Below are positions 9,614 through 17,043 of a DNA stretch of 28,899 nt, piece by piece (position 1 is the first letter of the stretch; every line of letters begins with the position of its first letter). The notes under the pieces were generated by a model, which searched no databases, was not told the origin of the DNA, and saw only the letters and a list, made by a program, of their open reading frames with translations. The stretch lies in assembly GCA_964620485.1 (NCBI GenBank), contig CAZUGU010000010.1, positions 1 through 28,899 on the forward strand, in the 5' to 3' direction. The DNA comes from CAZTUH01 sp964620485. GTDB lineage: Bacteria; Pseudomonadota; Gammaproteobacteria; Burkholderiales; Burkholderiaceae_B. Made by a program: the position numbers and the translations under genes.

Positions 9614-9655
9614 CTAATTATGATTTACATTTCTCTAATTATGATTTACATTTCT
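9614..9655. repeat. 21-bp perfect tandem duplication
   Basis: A 21-base unit starting ctaattatgatttacat occurs at 9614-9634 and again at 9635-9655, with no mismatch. Confidence 0.9.
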
Positions 9656-9900
9656 AAACTTTATTTGAAGAGTTCTATTTCGTAGACACTAATAATTAAT
9701 ATAGTTCTCTTAAAGAGAATTCTCTAGATTTACTGAAATATCCGATTTTCAAAATTACAATAAACGTAGATAGATTTACTTTTTTCTTTTTCTTACAGAG
9801 AAAAAATTTGAATTAAAATTAGAAAAAATTCGTTTGATGAGTTAATAAATTATGAGTATCCATTATAAATAAATATTATGTTAAATTTCAATACAGTTTA

Positions 9901-9973
9901 AAAATTTAGTCATGACTCATAATGTTTATAATGTTTTATTATATAAAAAATTTAGTCATGACTCATAATGTTT
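9901..9973. repeat. 27-bp direct repeat around a 10-bp palindrome
   Basis: Positions 9901-9927 recur at 9947-9973. Each copy contains ttagtcatgactcataatg, whose core agtcatgact is self-complementary. Extra ataatgttt copies lie between them, so this looks like nested slippage. Its position in the rsmI upstream region means a paired operator cannot be excluded. Confidence 0.85.
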
Positions 9974-10169
9974 TATTATATAATTGAATATATTCAGTTC
10001 TAATTCATATCCAAAATAAAACGTTGCAATATACTATATAATTAAGAAGATGTTCTAAACTTGAGAATTTAGTATTTTAATATATTTATCAATATGTCTA
10101 ATCTTAATAAGAATAAGATTTTTCTTATTTTATCTAATAAAAATTTACTATTTATAGTAATTTAAATTT

Positions 10170-11129
10170 ATGAATCAAAATATTTTCTATCCAATAGACA
10201 ATAATACATTGATTAAAATTAACGAACATTTGGCAAAACAAAGATGGTCTGTAGCAACTCTTTATGTTGTTGCAACTCCAATTGGTAATTTAGGAGATTT
10301 GAGTTTAAGGGCTTGGCAAGCTTTAACAAGAGTTGATATTATTGCTTGTGAGGATATCCGAGTTAGTCAGGTCTTGCTGAATGCATGGGCAATCCAGAAA
10401 CCATTAATTACAGCTAATCGACATAATGAAAAAAAAATCGCAAAGGATATTTGCGCAGTTCTGAAAGATAATAAGAATGTTGCTCTAATCTCTGATGCTG
10501 GCTCACCTACGATTAGTGATCCAGGCTCTCATATAGTAAATTTGGTACGTCAATCTGGCTATAAAGTTATACCTATTCCTGGAACAAGTGCGATTAATAC
10601 TGCATTAATGGGAAGTGGAATTACGACAGATAAAAATCCAATGTATATTTTTGCAGGCTTTATACCTTCAAAATCAACATTAAGAATAAAGTGGCTTCAC
10701 TTTTGGTGTGTATTACCGGCACCAATATTACTATTTGAATCACCGAATCGACTTGCAATAAGTCTTAAAGATCTTTTCAAAGTATGCGGTCCGGAACGTC
10801 TAATAACTATAGGACGTGAATTAACGAAGCGTTTTGAAGAAATCAAAACATTTCCTTTGAGTGATTATAAATCATGGTTAGATAGTGATCTATATCATAG
10901 ACGGGGTGAATATGTATTAATTATACATGCACCAAATAAAAATACTGAATCTGTATTGAAAAATTTTAAGACAGATTATCTTCTAAATGATCAAAAAATC
11001 AATGTCTTATTGGATATTTTACTAGAAACTATATCTATACGTGATGCAACAAAAATTGTTACAAAAGTGACAGGTTTTTCACATAAAAAAGTATACAATG
11101 CAGCTTTATCTAGGAAGTATAGTATATAA
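10170..11129 (+). CDS. rsmI: 16S rRNA (cytidine-1402-2'-O)-methyltransferase
   Basis: RsmI uses SAM to 2'-O-methylate C1402 of 16S rRNA in the P site, together with RsmH. The 319-residue product is a tetrapyrrole-methylase-fold enzyme with LYVVATPIGNLGDLS (31-45), ACEDIRVS (59-66), the SDAGSPTISDPG loop (108-119) and PIPGTSA (135-141). A C-terminal small helical domain is retained. The N terminus is about 25 residues longer than the start of the conserved domain; no internal Met before the YVVATPIGNL block offers an obviously better start, and no clear ribosome-binding site is present. It stands alone and diverges from dolP. Confidence 0.95.
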   Translation: MNQNIFYPIDNNTLIKINEHLAKQRWSVATLYVVATPIGNLGDLSLRAWQALTRVDIIACEDIRVSQVLLNAWAIQKPLITANRHNEKKIAKDICAVLKDNKNVALISDAGSPTISDPGSHIVNLVRQSGYKVIPIPGTSAINTALMGSGITTDKNPMYIFAGFIPSKSTLRIKWLHFWCVLPAPILLFESPNRLAISLKDLFKVCGPERLITIGRELTKRFEEIKTFPLSDYKSWLDSDLYHRRGEYVLIIHAPNKNTESVLKNFKTDYLLNDQKINVLLDILLETISIRDATKIVTKVTGFSHKKVYNAALSRKYSI

Positions 11130-12195
11130 TTGGTCGATTAATAATGAAAATAGATTTGTTTTCAGATATTATTACAGTTTTCTATGAAAAAACATACTGT
11201 CTAAAAATGAACAAAATATTTGCAAATTATGCAGGTCTATTAGCAGAATAATAAAAATTTTTGATCAGAAAAATCAGTTTTTTATTTCAGAACAATCCTA
11301 TGATGCAGATCATTTAAATATTCAAGCAGGCTTGTCTAGGATTAGAACATTGATTTGATGAAAAAGAAAATGTTTTGACGTTCCTACAAAAATGCAGGAC
11401 ACACAGTCTCAAAAGAGATATTTCTTGAGTTACAAAATTTACGTTTTGGAAAAACTATTAATAATTATAAAAAATAATAAAACTGTTAATAATCATTGTA
11501 TATATCATTATATATTAGCTTGTAAAATTCAAAAACCTAATTCCGTGCATGCAGTAGACTTATGCAATAAGTAAGAATTCCATTTCTATTTTTTATTACT
11601 TTTCACCGTGTTATTGATAAAGATGGATCCTTAACTGAATATAGATTTAGAAAGAAAGGAATTTTTACTTTTGTATGAAAGAATTATTATAATAAATTTT
11701 ATTAAAAACAAAAAATATAAGACAAATTTTATCAAAAAATAATTCATATTAATTAAAAAATAATAAACTTATTAAATTTAATACTGACTATGTGATTTCT
11801 CATTCTTTTTTACTTTTTATTAATTTAATTAGTTATTTTTTTGCAATTCACAAAATGGAATTGGTTTTAAATTCTATAAAAATTAAAATGCTAAGAAATA
11901 ATTAATATAAGAGAAAATGAATTTATATAAAATAAATACAATCAAATTAAATCATGTAAAATTTATCTTATGGTAAATTTGATAAATTAGGAATTAAAAG
12001 ATTCATAAATATTAAAGTAGATACTGAATTAGAAAATTATCACATTGCGTTTAAATTTAGTATTTCTATACGAAATCCATATGAGCTATCTATGTGAGAA
12101 AACTTTAAGAAACTCTAAGAATTACTTACATGTGGTAATGATAATTTTTTTTACTGATTAAGTTAATCGGTTTTTATTAATTTATTTCAAGTGAG
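11130..12195. other. 1.1-kb spacer with possible unidentified remnants
   Basis: No intact gene is seen between the convergent rsmI and ptsN. In relatives hprK follows ptsN; I could not read any HPr-kinase motif on the minus strand. The plus strand has several stretches that read like protein but switch frame: a start at 11143 (MKIDLFSDIITVFYEKT), a segment near 11270-11355 (SEQSYDADHLNIQAGLSRI), one at about 11383-11475 (NAGHTVSKEIFLELQNLRFG) and one ending near 12094 (ELENYHIAFKFSISIRNP). They may come from one dead gene, but I cannot name it. Confidence 0.4.
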
Positions 12196-12660
12196 TTAAA
12201 TTGAGTCAGTCTTTTCATTGATTAACATTCGATGAATTACGATAGGATCGATTTCTTTATTTAATGCATCCATTAAATTTTCGTTTGACATAATTTTTGC
12301 CATTTCACCTAATATATCTAGGTGTTGTTGCATAGCATGTTCTGGTACTAATAAACACAGTAATAAATTGACTGGTTGACCGTCTTGTGCATTGAAATTT
12401 ACTGGATTTTCCAGTCTAATAAATGCAGAAATAGCTTTCTTGATTCCTTTAACGTAGCCATGAGGTACAGCTACACCTCGACCTAGTCCAGTAGAGCCTA
12501 GTTTTTCACGAGAAAAAAGACTATCAAAAATTACTGAATATGCCAAACCATGATGATTCTCAAAAAGTAATCCAATTTGTTCTAAAGCTCTCTTTTTACT
12601 AGTAACAAATAAATCTAAGACTATGTTATTAATAGGTAAGATCTGTGATAAATAATTCAT
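12196..12660 (-). CDS. ptsN: PTS IIA-like nitrogen regulatory protein (EIIA-Ntr)
   Basis: EIIA-Ntr is the terminal phosphoacceptor of the nitrogen-related phosphotransferase chain, a regulator rather than a sugar transporter. The 154-residue protein has the PTS EIIA type 2 fold, with phospho-accepting His67 in GRGVAVPHGYV and the LLVPEHAMQQHLDILGEMAKI segment (about 108-128). Length and motifs match the family. It follows hpf on the same strand, as in many proteobacteria. A 17-bp hairpin ends two bases before its ATG, so initiation may depend on that structure opening. No Shine-Dalgarno sequence is visible. No EI-Ntr, NPr or hprK gene is in the window, so whether it can be phosphorylated cannot be told from here. 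Confidence 0.95.
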   Translation of the reverse strand: MNYLSQILPINNIVLDLFVTSKKRALEQIGLLFENHHGLAYSVIFDSLFSREKLGSTGLGRGVAVPHGYVKGIKKAISAFIRLENPVNFNAQDGQPVNLLLCLLVPEHAMQQHLDILGEMAKIMSNENLMDALNKEIDPIVIHRMLINEKTDSI

Positions 12661-12662
12661 AC

Positions 12663-12703
12663 TTTGTCATGTATACTGTGAAAATTACAGTATACATGAC
12701 AAA
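12663..12703 (-). terminator. 17-bp hairpin between hpf and ptsN
   Basis: Bases 12663-12679 pair perfectly with 12687-12703 around a seven-base loop. The stem lies about 40 bases after the hpf stop and ends two bases before the ptsN start codon. It may be an hpf terminator, an attenuator, or a structure that controls ptsN initiation. Confidence 0.65.
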
Positions 12704-12742
12704 TAGATTGTATATAAAAAAAGACATGAATTTTCTTTCTTT

Positions 12743-13066
12743 TTAGTCTTCTAAAGAGAAGTATTTTACTGAATCCGGTTTAAAAGATTGGATTTTATTT
12801 TTATATTTTATGATTTGTTGATCAAATTTACTAACTAATGAATCAATTGCGGAACGCAGATTACTATGTATTACTTCACAGTGAATATCTTTTCCATTCA
12901 AATGTAAATTAACTTCTGCCTTATATTTGATAGATTCAGACGAAAATGTAACTTGAATCTTTTCTATATTGGAACAATGACGTAATACTCTAGAAAACTT
13001 CATAATTACGTATTCCCGAGTATTTGAATTAATTTCTAGGTTTCGATTGAGAATATTTAAAGTCAT
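12743..13066 (-). CDS. hpf: Ribosome hibernation promoting factor (short form)
   Basis: HPF binds the small ribosomal subunit in the decoding region and stabilises inactive ribosomes when growth slows. The 107-residue product is the short type, without the C-terminal dimerisation domain of long HPF. It shows the expected order: N-RNLEINSNTREYVIMKFSR, then KIQVTFSS, YKAEVNLHLNGKDIH and the basic helix around SNLRSAIDSLVSKFDQQI. An AGAGAGAT sequence before the ATG is one of the better ribosome-binding sites here. In free-living proteobacteria hpf lies between rpoN and ptsN. ptsN is still its neighbour, but rpoN is gone from upstream, so its promoter context has changed. Confidence 0.93.
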   Translation of the reverse strand: MTLNILNRNLEINSNTREYVIMKFSRVLRHCSNIEKIQVTFSSESIKYKAEVNLHLNGKDIHCEVIHSNLRSAIDSLVSKFDQQIIKYKNKIQSFKPDSVKYFSLED

Positions 13067-13195
13067 ACAAATCTCTCTATAAAAATTAGAAAAATATACC
13101 GGAGGAAATATACTTACTAAAATTTCTGTAAAAAATAAAAAAATAGTATAGCAAATAATTTTTAATTGAATAATTAGTTATATAATTAATAAGTT

Positions 13196-13237
13196 ATACA
13201 ATTAGCCATACGATTATAATCGTATGGCTAATTGTAT
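13196..13237. terminator. 42-bp perfect palindrome upstream of hpf
   Basis: The sequence is fully self-complementary about 13216/13217, with arms containing caattagccatacgatta, so it could form a 21-bp stem with no natural loop. It lies 130 bases upstream of hpf, far from any other gene end. It may be an orphan terminator of a lost gene or a binding site for a dimeric protein. Confidence 0.6.
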
Positions 13238-14745
13238 TGATATTGATATAGAGAATTTCTAATAAATTAGTTTACATTTTAAAATTCTTTCCTAGAAAGG
13301 CTTCTTTAAATTTTTGGTTATCAAATCATGAATAATTTTTAAATTTTGTTTATAATGATGAAATCAATATTAGAAATGATTTAATATAATAGAATATAAA
13401 TCTTGAATTTGTAACTAAGATCCTGACAGATTCAACAAATCTGTATTTATCTCCAGATAAAAAAAATAAAACATGTTACAAATTAATATTAATTAGTTTG
13501 TGGATTATTCAGTATTCATCAAAGTTTTTAATTGATCATTTTTTTTAATTAAGAATCGGACTTCTAATTGATTTATAGTTCTAATATTGAAATATCTTAC
13601 AGTAAATATGTATTTCCATCAGCAGTATAGTTATTAATTGATAATTTGATTATTTAATTTAATTTTTAGAATCCATGTTTATTAATCCGATTATTAATAT
13701 AAAAAACTAATCGTTTCACCTAATTATAATCAGGTAAATAATAACTTCTTTAAGAATTCTCTGCTTTTGATAAAAAGTGTAATATCTTTTATCGCAATAT
13801 ATCTCTGTATATATAAAATTGTAGTATTTAAATGGTTTTTCTTAAAATCTAAAAATTAAAAGATAATTATATGAAGTAATGGATTTATATTTGATTAATT
13901 TCAATGACTCAATCAAGATTTAATCTTGGAAAAGCAAATTTTATTATTATAAAATTCTAAATATTTTTGTATTTTTATTGAATTAAAGATCAATAAATCG
14001 TTACAAATAGAACAAAAATTCTTCCTTTTTAAATTAAAAGCTCCAGAAATAATTGAAATATTCTATATAAAACTAGTTTTTACATATATTCTAACATTAG
14101 TTTTTAATGATAATTTCCTTAGAAAGTGTAATAAAAATCTAACTTTATTAGACAGGATAAAAATTTAATTTTAATTATTTTGCATTTTTTATGATAAATA
14201 TCATTTAAATAATCATTTAAGAAGAAATCAAATCTCTTTTATCTATCCTAATTTAATGAATTATAATTCCATAGAATTTGGTATTTTTTTAAATGTCTAT
14301 TCTATTTTTAGATTTGCATTTTTTATTTAATATCTAAGTAGATCTATTTCAATGCAAACAGCTCAGCAGTAAAAATTATATCTGCAGATAGCCATAAAAA
14401 TAGTTATTCACTATACTAAATTTGATTTAGATTATCACTGTTATTTTAATCAAATATATAGAAAATATGAGTATTAATTTTCATTGAAAACATACTTATT
14501 TCATCTAATGTAAAACACTCATATCTAGTCATTCTGATCATCATTGATAATTTTTATTATATTTATTAAAGTTAAATATTATATTTAAATGGTAAAAACA
14601 TAATCTAAAAATATTTCAAATGATAACAATTAAACTCATAATATATTCATTACACTGATTTATTTGTATATAAAACACTCTCTTATGTTTTATGTTTTGA
14701 GTTCACGATAAAAAATTTAGATCCAATCTAATTAAGATTTTTGAT

Positions 14746-14856
14746 TTATATCTTATTTTTTGTATTCTGAGAACTACTAATATAGTCAAAAAAATGAAAA
14801 CACAAAATGGTAAAAATGATAATAAATGAGACATTCCTCATATAATACTTCCTCAT
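14746..14856 (-). pseudogene. lptC: Possible 5' remnant of lptC
   Basis: This 36-codon open frame begins 28 bases after the kdsC stop. It encodes a short basic start (MRKYYMRN), one hydrophobic segment (SFIIIFTILCFHFFDYI) and a polar stretch, then stops. LptC is anchored by just such a single N-terminal helix and normally follows kdsC. The next bases continue as broken protein-like frames. The match rests on position and membrane anchor only, so chance is a real possibility. Confidence 0.3.
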
Positions 14857-14865
14857 ATAATACTT
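14836..14865. repeat. 15-bp perfect tandem duplication
   Basis: The unit cctcatataatactt is repeated head to tail at 14836-14850 and 14851-14865, just downstream of kdsC. The second copy overlaps the start of the putative lptC remnant. Confidence 0.9.
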
Positions 14866-14875
14866 ATTATATCTC

Positions 14876-14899
14876 TTCTAATATTAAATAATATTAGAA
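14876..14899 (-). terminator. 10-bp hairpin overlapping the kdsC stop
   Basis: Bases 14876-14885 (ttctaatatt) pair with 14890-14899 around the loop aaat. The stem covers the last codons and stop of kdsC. It is all A/T except one pair, so it is a weak terminator candidate. Confidence 0.4.
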
Positions 14900-15501
14900 T
14901 CGGCATTTGTTAATGGATCTCTTTCGGACAAAATACCACTTAGTAATCCCTTGCTTGCTAAAAGCAAATCACAGCATTCACGCACAGCACCATGACCTCC
15001 TGGGTATTTTGATATCCAATGTGCCATTTGACTGACATAAATCGGTGCAGATGAAACACTAGCAGCAAACCTCACTCGTTTCATAATTGGCAAATCAATA
15101 AGATCATCGCCCATGTATCCAATATATTCAAATTGAACATTAAAATGTTTTGATAACTCTAATACAATAGCTTTTTTATCTTTAACGCCTTGTATGGGTT
15201 CAGAAATACCAAGTTCTGCTATATGACGTGATAAAATAGAGCTAGATCGGCCAGTAATAATATTAACGATTAATCCATTTTCTATCAAAAGTCTTAATCC
15301 ATAATTATCCAAAACATTAAATTTTTTAAAAGTTTCCCCGTGTTCGTTATAATACAAAGTGCCATCGGTTAATATACCATCTACATCAAATATCATCATT
15401 TTTATTGATGCGCAACGATCTTTTACGTGTTCTGCTACACGTGTTAGAATTGAAAGTTCAGCTGGATGCATAGGTGCAGTGGATTTTTTCGTAACTTTCA
15501 T
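14884..15501 (-). CDS. kdsC: 3-deoxy-D-manno-octulosonate 8-phosphate phosphatase
   Basis: KdsC removes phosphate from Kdo-8-phosphate to give Kdo, the inner-core sugar of lipopolysaccharide. The 205-residue product is a C0-type HAD phosphatase with IFDVDGILTDGTLYY holding nucleophile D39 and D41. It also has ITGRSS (82-87), K109-K110 and the GDDLIDLP metal site (D132, D133). The C-terminal YPGGHGAVRE motif is the one that marks true KdsC. The gene therefore looks intact. It follows a decayed kdsD on the same strand, and the lpt genes that should come next are absent. Its continued integrity suggests either that Kdo is still made using an isomerase encoded elsewhere, or that decay has only just reached this locus. 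Confidence 0.95.
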   Translation of the reverse strand: MKVTKKSTAPMHPAELSILTRVAEHVKDRCASIKMMIFDVDGILTDGTLYYNEHGETFKKFNVLDNYGLRLLIENGLIVNIITGRSSSILSRHIAELGISEPIQGVKDKKAIVLELSKHFNVQFEYIGYMGDDLIDLPIMKRVRFAASVSSAPIYVSQMAHWISKYPGGHGAVRECCDLLLASKGLLSGILSERDPLTNADSNII

Positions 15502-15900
15502 TTTGTTTTATTATTCCAGTATTTGTTAAATTGTGTATATCACAATAATACCAATTAAGATACAATCTTTACTTATTGTAAAGTACTGACGATTTATTTT
15601 GTTGTCCTAAATACTTTCAGAAAAAAAGGTTAAACAGCATGCAATAAACAATATAGTATATTGTATCTATCTTGGATTTTTAATATAAGGTTATCCAGAT
15701 AATATTAATTAAAATTCCTATATTTCCTATATGTTTTTCTAAATTTTAAATAATAATCATATTTATATTATTTTCATAAACGCTACATAATACTAGTAGT
15801 AAAAACATATCAGTTTTTACAATTGGTAAATAATTATTTTCTATATATTATATATAAATGATTATTTATTCCATATATACCACATGTAATATGTATATAT

Positions 15901-16333
15901 TATCTTTACTCGTTTCAATAGACAATTTCCTATATCATTATTAGGATGAAGTTCTTCAAAGTATTGTGAGAAAAACTTAGTTTGTAAAAAATCAATTGCT
16001 AAAACATAACTTAATCCAAAAAATCTTGTTGTTACTGAAATTTAAACAAATGTTTGCTTAAAATCTTGCTTTTGATTCTGTCTGTCCAGTTATAGATATT
16101 AAATAGAATTCCATTTCTTATTACTAATAGTATTTTAGAAGTTCTTAAACCGAATCAATATATGAAATTAGAATTAAAGAATTGTGTTTTAATATATCAA
16201 CATTTACATGTATTGCTATTTACATGTATTGCTTCTTTCACATGTATAAAAATGCTGTGATATTAGTAGTTAGGAATAAAGTAACTGTTATTCTACTTAT
16301 ATGTCTAGTCTTGTCAATATCACTATCGTCTAC
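15901..16333 (-). pseudogene. kdsD: Decayed arabinose-5-phosphate isomerase
   Basis: The minus strand can be read, with frameshifts and stops, along the SIS domain of KdsD in the right order. DIDKTRHISR matches GMGKSGHIGR, continuing gaplessly for 27 residues to FL/FF. HVKEAIHVN matches HPGEAAHGD. ISYIDSV-stop-EL matches the S-SG serine loop. LISITGQTES matches LICITGRPES. Finally LAIDFLQT...ELHPNNDIGNCLLKRV matches LAVALLKA...SHPGGALGRKLLLRV. Comparison sequences are E. coli KdsD from memory. Several glycines of the sugar-phosphate site are replaced. A 16-bp tandem duplication at 16202-16233 lies between two matched blocks. Position and strand (just upstream of kdsC, leaving room for the CBS domains) are those of kdsD. 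The full relic probably spanned about 15510-16490. Confidence 0.82.
16202..16233. repeat. 16-bp perfect tandem duplication within the kdsD relic
   Basis: The unit atttacatgtattgct occurs at 16202-16217 and 16218-16233, with a further partial copy (cacatgtat) at about 16240-16248. It falls between two KdsD-like blocks on the minus strand. Confidence 0.9.
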
Positions 16334-17043
16334 TTATGATCTGGAAATCTTAAAGGTATGTTAACAACTTTTACAAAAAAATATCTTGATCGATTTCTTA
16401 ATTAATGGATAGTTTGAATTTCAATATAAATTGAATGACACGTCAACTTTAATATATCTTTTCAATATATCCTATATCTAAATTCATAGGAAATGATTAA
16501 GTTAGTCGATATTGAATTATTTACATAGAATTAGAATTTAAATAAAAGCTAAATAAATTTATTTAAATAAAAATATATAAAAGTAATTTCTATATGATTT
16601 TTAGTTCAAAGGTAATGATTCAATAATTGAGACATTATGAGACATTATTACCATAATATTTATCTAATAAGGCTAATTTCATTCTTTGATAAGTACTATA
16701 AATATTTATATCTTGAAAGATGATCAGATATGAAAAAATTCAATTTAGATTGAATATAATTTCAGATATAACTTCAATCTTCAATTGATTAGATATTTTT
16801 TTATTCTGTTTTCTTTCCATTTTGTTCTGAATAGGTCTTTTTTATAAGAATATATGTTTCTAGTTAAATTTAGTTAGTATTTTGATTACATTAATTTAAA
16901 ATTTAAGAATGGTTTATTTTACATAAAAAAATTCCATTTTATTTAGAAAAAATTATATTATAGGAAAATTGTAATTTTTATTACATTTCAATTTCAAAGA
17001 CCAAAGATTATTATTTTCATATTTTCAATTTGAATTTTTTCTT

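Larger units (their letters stand above)
9237..10169. other. Divergent spacer between dolP and rsmI
   Basis: This 0.9-kb spacer must hold the promoters of both flanking genes. It contains an 18-bp palindrome, atatcatgtgcatgatat (9306-9323), about 70 bases upstream of dolP, a 21-bp tandem duplication (9614-9655) and a 27-bp direct repeat 46 bp apart (9901-9927, 9947-9973). yraN and a diaA/gmhA-type isomerase gene are expected here in relatives. I read the minus strand for their glycine-rich motifs and found none. Confidence 0.6.
13067..14883. other. 1.8-kb gene desert where lptC-lptA-lptB-rpoN are expected
   Basis: Relatives carry lptC, lptA, lptB and rpoN between kdsC and hpf. Here the stretch has no intact gene. 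I checked the minus strand for the LptB ATPase motifs and the RpoN box and found neither. A short open frame after kdsC (14746-14856, -) may be the start of lptC. The stretch also holds a 42-bp palindrome at 13196-13237 and a 15-bp tandem duplication at 14836-14865. Confidence 0.6.
15502..17043. other. 1.5-kb spacer between kdsC and cydA, holding dead kdsD
   Basis: The stretch has no intact gene. Its middle part on the minus strand is a readable kdsD pseudogene core (15901-16333). The 400 bases between that core and kdsC fit the size of KdsD's two CBS domains but are too decayed to read. The right part (16334-17043) shows nothing recognisable and must include the cydA promoter. A 16-bp tandem duplication lies at 16202-16233 and a 10-bp one at 16629-16648. 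Confidence 0.6.

Noticed and set aside
11392..11574. 60-codon open frame downstream of rsmI
   Set aside because: Another frame over the same bases reads more like protein (NAGHTVSKEIFLELQNL). Neither has a convincing start, ribosome-binding site or identity.
14341..14400. Minus-strand stretch resembling a signal peptide (WLSADIIFTAELFAL), possibly lptA
   Set aside because: It is only about 17 codons without flanking similarity. That is too little to separate from chance.
16182..16364. 60-codon open frame on the plus strand
   Set aside because: It lies antisense to the kdsD relic, whose minus-strand reading gives ordered matches to a known protein. The plus frame has no similarity and is partly made of the tandem repeat.
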